Shown: positions 12,267 through 22,250 of the stretch, one piece after another
How positions within the stretch are numbered: position 1 is the first letter of the stretch
How the letters are laid out: each line of letters begins with the position of its first letter
Assembly: GCA_023079485.1 (NCBI GenBank)
Contig: CM041107.1
Location: 5,724,657-5,788,656, forward strand
Direction of reading: 5' to 3'
Origin: Archilochus colubris
Taxonomy: Eukaryota; Chordata; Aves; Apodiformes; Trochilidae
DNA length: 64,000 bases
Program-made: the position numbers and the translations under genes
Notes under the pieces: generated by a model
What the model was told of the DNA's origin: nothing
The model's database searches: none
The model's input: the letters and a program-made list of their open reading frames with translations, nothing else

Positions 12267-12512
12267 TCCTGAGGGATTTGGGGGGTTCAGGACAATCCTG
12301 AGGGATTTGGGGAGCTCAGAACCATCCTGAGGGATTCAGGGGGTTCAGAACAGTCCTGAGGAATTCGGGGGGCACAGAACCATCCTGAGGGATTTGGGGA
12401 ATACAGAACCATCCTGAGGGATTTGGGGGGGTCAGAACAATCCTGAGGGATTCAGGGGGTTCAGAACCATCCTGAGGGATTTGGGGGGTTCAGAACCATC
12501 CTGGGGGGTTCC
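12267..12512. repeat. 29-bp minisatellite, about 8.5 copies
   Basis: Eight consecutive 29-base units of the form TCCTGAGGGATTTGGGG followed by a TTCAGAACCA-type block, from 12267 to 12498, then a partial ninth unit (TCCTGGGGGGTTCC). Units differ at a few positions, chiefly in the G-run and the following bases. The plus strand is G-rich. The array lies about 230 bases upstream of the MATN1 SOX pair. Confidence 0.95.
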
Positions 12513-13871
12513 TTGGTTTTGTCTGTGGGGTGAAGGCTGAGCTGCAGAAGGGAGGGAGAGGAAGAACAGAGCAAAGCTTGGGGAGGAGAAGGATGCAGAG
12601 CAAATTTCCTCCTGATGGGAACAGTTCCCTCTCTGTGAGGCTGTGCCCAGGGCAGGAGAGCAGGGGGGGAATGAAAGAGCTGGGCAGCCTAAAGCCAGAT
12701 AAATAAACGAGGAGCTCAGGATAGACAGACAGGTTAGAAGTCTGATTTTTTTTTTTTTTTCCAGCGTAATGTTCAGCTCTGTACACACGAGGGAGATGCA
12801 GCTCCTGCCAATAAAAGCCAATAATCTAAATCAACAAATAAGCCTGATGCTGCTGCAAGTGAGCAGAAATCCAGTGTTTTCTTTCTGGAAGAGCAGCAGG
12901 GAGATTTGGTACCTGAGTAAGATGAATTTAATGATGGGTTCATCACAAATCAATGCATCTATTTTTTTTTTATTATTTTTTTCCCCTCCCTAACGACTGG
13001 ATCACACTTTTGTCAGTTGATTAAAGCCCTTCACCACTGATGGATTAATCTCTGCTCACCTTTCCAGCCCCACACCCCTTGGAGCACTCATCCATCCATT
13101 TAATCTGCATTGTGTTAGTGCAGTGCCTCAGCAAAGCACTTTTAATTCCAAGCCCAGTTTCTTTCCCCTTATCCAGAGTCACTCTGTACTCCAAAAGGGC
13201 TTCAGCAGACTCTGAGAGCTCCTGTGGAGAAAGGCTCTTTGATTGGAAAAAAAAATAAAAAATAAAAAAAAAAAGCAGCAGTCCTTAGCAAAGTTGCCAG
13301 GCTGGACTTAACCCTTTCAGTGTTAAAAGTGTTAATTAAAATATGAAAAGATAACTATGTTCTTGGGCATAATCAGCATGGGTTTGTCCCACTGCTGCCT
13401 TCCCAGGTACAACATCAGCCTCAGATTCCAGCTATCTGGAAGTCTTTAACCAGGACAAGCAAATGCTCTAGGTGAGGGGTTTGGGGCTCTTTTGTCAGTT
13501 TTTGGTTTTTTCTCTCCATTTAACCTCTTTCCACCATTGAGGCCCTAATCCAAACTTCTTTTATTTGCTTGTTATTTCCAAGCTCTTTGGATTAGAAGGG
13601 CTATTATACCCTTTTAATGTGAAAACTGCAGATTATGCTCATGGAGTAGAACAAAACATGTGTAGAGCTTCATGCACCAAGAACCTGGTACAAAACCTTC
13701 ATGTAGACGTGATGATGTCTGGAAATGGATGCATAAATACACATGTATGTAACCATACACGTATGGGCATGAATATGTAGGTGTAGACATGCATTCAGAC
13801 ACAGAACTCCCCTCTGGGCTTGCTTTGCAGAGCTGTATTTCTCCACACATGGACTCAGATGAGTGCTGACA

Positions 13872-14410
13872 CATCTTCTGTTCAGTTCCTTCACTGATGA
13901 TTTAGATGTGGGGATTGAGTCCTTCATCAGCAAATCTGCAGATGACCCCAAGATGGGGGGAATGTGGATCAGCTGGAAGGCAGGAGGGCTCTGCAGAGGG
14001 ACCTGGACAGACTGGAGAGTTGGGATGATCCCAAGGGGATGAGGTTCAACATTCCAAGTGCCGGGTCCTGCACTTTGGCCACAACAACCCCATGTGGAGC
14101 TCCAGGCTGGGGGGGGGTTGGGCTCTTTTCCCAGGCAACTCTCAGCAAGACAAGAGGGCAGGGTCTCAAGTTGTGCCAGGGGAGGTTTAGGTTGGAGATT
14201 GGAAAGAATTTCTTCCTGGAGAGGATGATCAGGCATTGGAATGGGCTGCCCAGGGAAGTAGTGGATTCTCCGTGTCTGGAGATCTTTCCAAAGAGCCTGG
14301 ATGTGGCACTGAGTGCCATGGGCTGGGAACCACGGGGGGAGTGGATCAAGGGTTGGACTTGATGATCTCCGAGGTCCCTTCCAACCCAGCCAGTTCTATG
14401 ATTCTATGAT
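13872..14410 (+). mobile_element. CR1 LINE fragment, 3' 540 bases with tail
   Basis: The longest CR1 copy in the window. It begins in the C-terminal ORF2 region (TTCACTGATGATTTAGATG, AAATCTGCAGATGACCCC) and continues through GGTCCTGCACTTTGGCC and GGAAAGAATTTCTTCCTGG. It ends with GAGGTCCCTTCCAACCCAGC and the tail TTCTATGATTCTATGAT. Frameshifts and small deletions break the reverse transcriptase frame, so it is a dead, 5'-truncated insertion. Confidence 0.95.
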
Positions 14411-15749
14411 CTAAGTACCACTCACTGATGTCCTCTGGGCTTGCATACACCCAGGTAGGTTTGCTCCCCAAATCCATAGAGCAGCTACACCCACTTATTT
14501 GTGCCTGTTAGGGAAGAAAGTGAAAGAAAAGCAGAAATTCCAGAAGATTTTTACCCCCAGCCCTGTCTCTGATGGGGTTTCTCCTCTTGCTCTGCTGCAC
14601 ACAAGGATCTCTTGGTGCAGACAGTGCTTGGTCCCCATGAATGGGCATCATTCAGAGCCCTCCATAAATGCAGGCTCTATGGCTGTTCTTGTTGGGGAAA
14701 ATATAAAGTTGCTCTGTGTCATTTTGCTGCTAATTAGCAAAGAAAGATAAATATGTTTCAGGTGGATATTTTCACTAGCAGAGGTTGTGGCACACAAGTA
14801 ACATTAAAGCTTTGAAAATCAGGCAAGAGGCAAAGGTGTTCTGGGTACTAGAGGTCTGCATTTGGACCTCTCTAAAAGCAGTGTTTATTTTTAAAATATG
14901 AAACATATTTTTTTCCCTCGGCCTCCGAAAATGAAAACACTGTGGAGTCAATATTTCAAGAGGAAAATATGCATTTAAAGCTCTTCCCAAGCCTGCCTGC
15001 AACCTACACAGACAAACCATTAATGGCTGGGGCTGGCCCCAGAGCTGCTCTGCTGTTCTGTAGGGCTTCACGTGTCCTGGCACAAGGAAGGTTTTGCTTC
15101 TCCCTCCAACACATTCACCCCCACGTCTCCTTCCTTAAAATGTGCTCTTTTTTTAAACCCCAGATCCAACCTTTCCTTCCTCTGCTGGATGCTCAGCGGA
15201 AGATCCTGCACTCACCTTGGTCCTGCTGAATTCAGATGCTTCAGACTCATGGGAAATGGTTGGGCAGAGCCAGGGGGGGTTCCCCCCCAAAAAAACCCAA
15301 CAGTCCCATTGTGTGATCATCTGAGGAGAAAAGGGATGGTGCAGAAAGATGCAAGGCAAAGATGATGCCAGGCAAAGACTGGGTTTGTACACTGGCCCCT
15401 TGCTCACCTGTTCTGACTGTGACCAGGGGACTCTTCTCAAGATGCAGGTGACAAATACAACTTTTTTGCTCTGAATCTCCAGGACATGGTGGGATGTTCT
15501 TCACCAGCACCATGGGTAAAAGCCCCTTGCCAGTGGGTGGGCAGAGGAGCTGCTGGGGTCACCTTGTGGTCACTGCTGGGTGACCATGGCTCCTGATGCT
15601 CCTTGTCTGCCAGTTCGGATGGGTGAGCCTGGCTACATCCAGCTTGTCTGCAGTGTCTGGATGTCACAGCACAGATGAGACACCTTTAATGACACAGCTC
15701 ACTGGCAGAGAGCTTAAACTGCTGGGAGATGTCAGCCAGAAAATAATTT

Positions 15750-16036
15750 CATAGAATCATAGAATGGGCTGGGTTGGAAGGGACCTCTGAGATCATCAAG
15801 TCCAACCCTTGATCCACTATTTCATCTCAATCTCCCTTCTGCCAGTTTAAATCCATCCCCCCTCATCCCATCCCTCCAGCCCCTTGCCCCAAGTCCCTCC
15901 CCAGCTTTCCTGGAGCCCCTTCAGGCACTGGAAGGTGCTCTGAGGTCTCCCTGGATCCTTCTCTTCTCCAGGCTGAGCAACCCCAACTCTCCCAGTCTGG
16001 CTCCAGAGCTGCTCCAGCTTCTGGATGCCCTCTTTA
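15750..16036 (-). mobile_element. CR1 LINE fragment with tail
   Basis: Reverse-complement tail CATAGAATCATAGAATGGGC, then GGTTGGAAGGGACCTCTGAG, then an internal deletion. The sequence resumes at CCCTGGATCCTTCTCTTCTC and CAGGCTGAGCAACCCCAAC. The jump from the extreme 3' end straight to the AGGTCTCC block shows that about 200 bases of the usual CR1 body are missing or replaced. Confidence 0.9.
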
Positions 16037-17960
16037 GAGAGCAAACCCCAGTTTAAAACTGATTTCTAAATACTAAAACCCAAGCACATACTGCTCTGAG
16101 CAGTGCTCCAGCTGGAAGGGTTGGTAACTCCTCATTTGTCATAAGACAAGCAAGTCTGATGGCATAAATGATCTAAATGCAGATTCTTTCTCTATCACTA
16201 TGTGTGTAATGCTTCACAGGAATGGAGATTGGGTGGGAAAAGCCAAGAAAAAGAAATGACATTTCAGTTTCAGTTGTGCAGATAAGTTTTGTTTTGATTT
16301 GGCTTCTTACTTCTCCAATTTGTTTTGCTCAAGTTTCATTTGAAAATGTCATTTCAGTTTTATATTTACATATTTCCAATAAACATACCATTATTGCATT
16401 TAATATTTTACTATAAATGTCACAGTGCAACAAACCAAAGTGATAAAATCCAAAGGAATCGATCTCTAAGGTGCTTCCCAGTAAAGGACCCAAAAGAACA
16501 TGAAGGTTTTCTGGGGGAAAAAAAGGAAACTTCAGGGATCTCAAGACATTTCCAAACTTCCAATTGGTCTCAGAGGGAAGGCACTTAAAATATTGAATTT
16601 TTCTTTAGAAAAAGAAAAAAAAAGTGCAGTATTTGGAGCCTTGGACCATAAAGGGAGCTGAAGCTGGGGCTTGGTTGGGGCAGCAGAGGAAGAAGAGGGT
16701 TGGGAAAGGATGAGCAGCCAAACCCTGAGTAGTTTACTATTGATTTTTATCTCATTCTGAACAACCCTGTAGCTGTAGTAAACAGCCCTCCAACCAGCAG
16801 AAAAGTCCAAGGTTTAGCAAAATGCTCTTTTTTTTTTTTTTTCCCCTCTTTTTCTGGCTTCCTCTGATGTCCCCAGGTGGGGGTTTCTGAGCTGCAGTCA
16901 CAGCCTCCATCCCTCTCTCTGTGAAGCAGTGACAACAGCTGCCATTTAGTCAAAGCTCCAATTCTTGTGTTTCATCCCCAGGATGTTTCTATTTCAGGTT
17001 TTTGCAGAGGGTGGGGGAGCCCCTCTCAGCTGCTTCATCACCAGAAAAGGGACATTTACTGCACCACTGCTTTATTGCCAAAATGGGATTTACAGCAGTG
17101 GGATCAGTTGCAAAGCAGAAAAAAAAAAATGATGTAAAGGGTGGAAAACTGAGGAGAAGTGAACAGCTTCAGATAGAGGCCAGAAGCTCAGGATCAAAAG
17201 CCTTGCTGTTTATCCTCAAAGCTGCAAATGGCTGGCAAATATCCTTGTGCTCTGATGCTGTAAATAGTAAATGCTGTTTATGGGCAGGCAATGTTTATGT
17301 ATTTTATGGGTCACATTTATTTCAGAGGGATGGTTTTTATTTGCCATGTTAACCTTGCCCACAGCTTCCCCCTGGGACTGAAGTTGCCTCCTGGGCTCTA
17401 TTCTTGGCTTTCCTGCTGACCACCTGCAGAGCTTGGGACAGATCCTCTCCTCCCTCCATTGATTTTTCCACCTGTGTGATGCCACCAGCTGGCCCTAAGG
17501 TTATATCTGTCTTACCAAACTGCTTGAATTAAAAAAAAAAACAGCAGCAGAAAACTCCTGGTTTGTACAGGTGAAGGTCCCTGTGCAAGCAGCAGTTTTC
17601 CTTTAGGGTGAAGGAGCCAACAGACCAAGCCAAACCCCACAAAGATACCAGGGGAGGGAGATGTAGGAATAAAGACTCTGGGGTCATCTGAGAAGAGGAA
17701 CATCTTCATGAAATAGCACTCACCTGCTGAAATCTTCAGAAAAATCCTGTGGGAAGATACAGGATGAGCTGGAGCCTGGCAGGGGCTGTCCTGATGGATG
17801 AGGGAGAGCACAAGGCAGGGAAAGGATCTGGTTGATGCATGACCATGCAGCCAATTTCTGTCATTCTGGGCCCACCCCTGGGGCCAGCAGTTGCAGCTAC
17901 TTCATTCAGCTGACACAAGTGAGTAATTAGCTTAATGAGCTCTCTGCAGCAAGTAAAGCC

Positions 17961-17987
17961 TTTTTTTTTTTTTTTTTTTTTTTTTTT
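17961..17987. repeat. Poly(T) tract, 27 bases
   Basis: Uninterrupted run of 27 T. No SINE or processed-transcript body was recognised beside it. Confidence 0.95.
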
Positions 17988-19220
17988 CATGTTTGATTTA
18001 TTCAGTTATCATGGTGCCTGTCCCAGGGTCTGAATTCTGGAAGGTTTGTAGGTGTCATTCAAATCAGCAAAAACTCAAGCAGTAGAAATGCCAGGAAGGG
18101 CAGGATGGTGCCTGGGGCCAGTCTGCTCCTGGAGAATCCCCACACATCCATCACCTGGGATTCCCTCCCTGCTCCAGGGCCAGGCAGCACATTGCCTTAC
18201 GTCAGCTGGAGGAGATGCCAGGGAATGCTGCCAAGTTGCTGTCTTTGCCCTCTTCAAGGTCTATTTATACCCACTCATGGACATCAAAATATCCTTGGGC
18301 TAGGAGAGACCTTTCCATCAAGGGGATGCTGGGTTTGGGCACTGCTGTTCCTACTGCTGTATTTCTGCCACATTACCAGCAGCTCCATCAGCTTTCCAGA
18401 TGCCATTTCAAAGCCTGATAGAAGCCAGCAGCAGAAAAATGCTCCTGAGCTTTACTGACACTGTATTTTTGGCCAACTTAACATCCAGGAGGATCTACAG
18501 AACCACAACCAGGTGTCCAGATCAAGGAATCTTTTCTGAAGGTGTAGCCTGGATTGCTGGAGCAATCTCTGCTGGTTATCATCACCAGAAAACATTTCCC
18601 ATCACTGCAAAGCTTTAGCAAATGTGTGACCAGAAGGCTGGGAATGGTGCACAGGAGCAATTCCAGCCCAGAACTGGGCTTTGCAGGATTCTCCCAGTGG
18701 GACCAAGGCTCAGGGAGAGCTGCCCTGTGTCACCAGAGCAAAACAGTTCTGCAAGGGGACAGAGGACATGAGGAGAACCCCCAGGCAGTCTCTAGGGCTT
18801 TATTTAAACCTTTGGAGCTTTACTGGTACAGAACCTTTGAGAGCAGACCAGGATCCCTCTCCCCCACTGAGCAATTTTCCCTCCCTCCTCTGACTGGGTC
18901 CATGATATTCCATGAGTTGTTTCTTTTCCCTTCATACCCCGGGTTCCCTTTCTGTGCAATAGGCAGAGCAGTGAAGTGCCTTTGGTTGTTGCTTTTTTCA
19001 GAGCAGAGGGAGAGAGGCTGCCTTTCTTTCAGCCTTCTCCAGCTGCAAGCAGAGGCATCAGGATGCCCAGAGGAGAGCAAGAGATGGAACAAAGCAGAGG
19101 TGCAGAAAGCAGCACACGAACACACCCAGCAAAAAGCTTTTGTCTCCATTGAAGCTTTTGCTCTGAGTCAGAAAAAGGCCACAGTCAGTCAGGGAAACTA
19201 ATGGACCTCTGGAGCCATAC

Positions 19221-19742
19221 AATAGAATAATAGAATCATTTTTGATTGGAAAAGACCTTTAAGTCCATCAATCCAACCCTTCCCCCAGCACTGCCCAGGC
19301 CACCCCCACCCCATGTCCCTCATCCCCACATCCCCAGGGCTCTGAAACCCCTCCAGGGATGATGGGGACTCCAGCCCTGCCCTGGGCAGCCTGGGCCAGG
19401 CCCTGACAACCCTTTCCAGGGAGAAATTCTTCCCCAGCTCCAACCTAAACCTCCCCTGGCACAACTTGAGTTGTGCCCAAAGTTCCTCTTGTCCCATCCC
19501 TTGTTCCTTGGGAGCAGAGCCCGACCCCCCCTGGCTCCAACCTCCTCTCAGGGGGTTGCAGAGAGCCACAAGGTCTCCCCTCAGCCTCCTCTGCTCCAGG
19601 ACCAGCACCCACAGCACCCTCAGATGCTCCTCACAACTTCTCCAGCCCTTCTCCTTGCTCTCCATCCCCTTCTCCTTGCTATCCAAACCCTTCCCCAGCT
19701 CCATTCCCCTTCTCTGGACATGCTCCACAGTCCTGGAATGTC
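19221..19742 (-). mobile_element. CR1 LINE fragment, diverged subfamily
   Basis: Reverse-complement tail AATAGAATAATAGAATC followed by GACCTTTAAGTCCATCAATC. The body is GC-rich (CAGCACTGCCCAGGCCACC, AGGGAGAAATTCTTCCCCAG) and runs on through GTTCCTTGGGAGCAGAGCCC to about 19,742. The tail region differs from the other copies (GACCTTTAAG instead of GGACCTCTGAG), so it belongs to a different CR1 subfamily. Confidence 0.9.
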
Positions 19743-21499
19743 TCCACTCCATGAGATGCTGCTGCTTTTAAAGGTCCCTCTCAAATACCTGTTCTGCCTG
19801 TGCTCCTATCATCAGCTCCATCTCTTCCCTACAGAAAAGAACTGCTGCTCATTTCTCCTGGGCATTGGGAAAAAAAAAAGCAATTTGTGGAGCAGCATGA
19901 AGCATTTTTGTGTGACCTCCTTCTCAGCCTCTACAGGAGAGGCTCGTATCACTGAATCAGTTTAGAGAAGGAAAAACAGCCTAACAGTGGCATGTTAAAA
20001 AGAGCCTTTAATCAGTCTCAAAACCTGTATTGATGGTGCCATCGTCTGACTTAGTAACAGGACTGGGACAGCTTGTGTTCAGTTTGTGTTGGCCAAACCT
20101 TTTAACATTTCAGAAAACCCAAACCACTTCCCGTCTAGAGCTCAGCCCCTGACCTGGCTGGAAACTCACAATCAATCTATACATTTTATCAGATTTTTGG
20201 GGGTTTTTTTGAGCCAGGATTTCATGGGGATCTATTCTGAGCCCTGCAGAGAAAATAGTGCAGAAAGCAGGAGGATTTTCTGCCCTGCTGAGCCACAAAC
20301 CATCAGGTTCATCCAGAAGCTTGGGTGTGTAACACCTCACAGAAACAAAGCCCATCTCTACACCACCACAAGAGATGTGCTGGCTGTACTTTAGCTGCAT
20401 TATTAAACTCAACTAAGCCAAGAAAGAGAATGGAAAAGGATACTTTAACACTGTTTAATTGGATCACACTAAGCAACCCTCTTCTGCTTTAGAAGACCAC
20501 TGAACTGCTACTATTTCTCCCCACGACATTTTGGGCAGACCCAAAAGGTGAAGGGGTCCCCATGCTCTGATGGTTTTCACTGCATCTTGGTACCTGCAGC
20601 CTCTGATGAGGAATCTTAAGGCAAGAACTGTGCTTTCAGGTCCTGAAAAACTGGCAAAGAGAGAAACCACACCTAGGCAGCCCATGGCTTCCTCCAGCCC
20701 TGCAGCCAAGGTGGGGAAGCAGAGTTTCAGCATCCAAAGTTTTCACATCTTGGTTTTTCAAAAGCAAGAGTGCTGACAGGTGAGGTCTAGAAGGTTCTGC
20801 AGCCTTTCAGATACTCAGATTTCAAAGCCAATTTTTTAGCTCTCCACCTAATTAAACAAGGGATGTAAGGAGCTGGGCTCTTCACATCCTTCTGCAAGGC
20901 TTTCTGGCTGAATTCTGTGTTGGTCTCTTGCTCTTTGGTCACAGCTAAAACAGCTGTCAAATTGAGTCAGAAAAATTACAGAAAAAATTACAGACAAATT
21001 AGCATGATTTAAGCTTAAGCTTGCATGTTGAATCTTATGGTTTGGTTTGGTTTCTGAGCAGAATAAAGACCCCAGGCTGTGTTCCACTCCGTGGATGATG
21101 CTTGAATCGTTATTACTGAGCAAATCACACTGAGTTGTTTTCAGAAGGGGGAGCAGATGCTAAATTCCAAATACCTCTCCTCTGCCATCAGCAACCCTGA
21201 TCACTGACAGCCTCAGGGGCTGCTCTGTGCCATCAGATTCAGTTCCCAATGTGCCACAGAAAGCAGGAGCTGAAGCACTGGTGATAAGGTAGGAGAGGAA
21301 GGGACAAGCTAGATTTTTAGATGATGTTGCCAGGCTGGCTGTTAGAAATGCCATCTTTTCCTTTGCCAGCTGAGCACACACGAGATAACATCACCTGAAG
21401 GCCAAAATACCACTTTTGCTAAAGTAAATCGTGAAACCAAACTGCTGCTTCCTTGGGTCAGACAACAAGGACAGAAATCAGAAACCAGAGAGCAAAGTA

Positions 21500-22175
21500 T
21501 TGAAGCCATTAACAGTTTTTTAATGGAAACTTATCTTTCAAGTCATACTAAAAGCAAAAAAAACCACAAAACCCACACTCAGGTATCCAACAGCAGATTG
21601 TATGTTCTGGGAGACACATTGCTCATCATCATAAGCAGACAGGGTGAGAGCTGCAGAGAAGTTCATAGGAAATCTTCATTTTTCTGCTGATCCCTCTTCT
21701 GTAGGGTCCTCATCAAGTGATGCTGATTAGCAGAGCTTCAGGGCTGGACTATCTCAGTGAAAAGCTTCTTGCCCATTCTCCCCACCCCATCCCACCCCCC
21801 CATTCCACATCCTCAATGTCTCAGCTGCTGAGTTAGGTGTGAGACAGATGAGAAACAACATCCTGCAGGCATCACAGAATCCTGGCAAGGGAATCCTGGC
21901 AAGGATTTCACATTAGCCAGATGCCAGAGGCTGGTGATGGGAACCTCAGTGGTGCCTGGTGCCAAGTTTCTCAAAACCAGCTCTGCAGCTTGGTGGTATC
22001 CAGAAAAACAAGGCACCCACTCCAGTGGTTCCCCATCACTCTTTGTGGTGATGCTGGGTTGGACTAAGCATGACATTGCTTTGAAGAAAAGGGCTTCTCA
22101 GTGAGGCTGACTATCTGAGAGAAGGGGTAAGAAGAGGCCCCAACACTGGTGGCATCTTTTCTCCATGAGTGGAGC
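21500..22175 (-). other. LAPTM5: Probable LAPTM5 3' UTR
   Basis: Follows the stop codon at 22176-22178 without further open frame on the minus strand. ATTAAA, the commonest variant polyadenylation signal, occurs on the minus strand at 21519-21524. It is followed within about 50 bases by T/GT-rich sequence (CTGGTTTCTG, TTGTTGTCTG), which would give a 3'UTR of roughly 670 bases. A second ATTAAA at 20007-20012 could serve a longer form. Neither is proven. Confidence 0.45.
21519..21524 (-). promoter_or_regulatory. LAPTM5: Candidate poly(A) signal ATTAAA for LAPTM5
   Basis: ATTAAA on the minus strand about 655 bases after the LAPTM5 stop, with a GT-rich stretch downstream. No canonical AATAAA was seen on the minus strand between here and the stop codon. 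Confidence 0.4.
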
Positions 22176-22250
22176 TTAGATTGCTACATAAGGTGGTGGG
22201 GATTCCTTGGAAGGCAACTCTAGGGCTTCCTCATATGATGGCAGCACAGC
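22176..22250 (-). CDS. LAPTM5: LAPTM5 exon 8 (PY-motif tail and stop)
   Basis: 75 bases, phase 0, acceptor TCTTTCAG, stop TAA at 22176-22178. It encodes AVLPSYEEALELPSKES then PPPYVAI. It retains two PY-type motifs, LPSY and PPPY, for WW-domain ligases. The spacer between them is a few residues shorter than in the human tail as I remember it. Confidence 0.95.
   Translation of the reverse strand, partial: AVLPSYEEALELPSKESPPPYVAI

Larger units (their letters stand above)
12513..19220. other. Intergenic region between MATN1 and LAPTM5, left part
   Basis: No coding exon recognised on either strand. It holds CR1 copies at about 13,872-14,410 and 15,750-16,036. It also has homopolymer and A/T-rich runs at 12,748-12,761, 12,962-12,980, 13,245-13,274, 16,831-16,843 and 17,961-17,987. 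The longer open frames either overlap CR1 or have no recognisable similarity. Proximal upstream control sequence for MATN1 may reside in 12.5-13.4 kb but is not demonstrable here. Confidence 0.65.

Noticed and set aside
13964..14362. 132-codon plus-strand open frame with RRALQRDLDRLESW
   Set aside because: Belongs to the CR1 3' fragment; the frame is a relic of retroposon sequence, not a host gene.
17961..17987. Poly(T) run as the tail of a processed pseudogene
   Set aside because: No gene-like or SINE body and no target-site duplication found beside it.
19198..19965. Several long open frames on both strands
   Set aside because: All overlap the CR1 copy at 19,221-19,742; no host gene.
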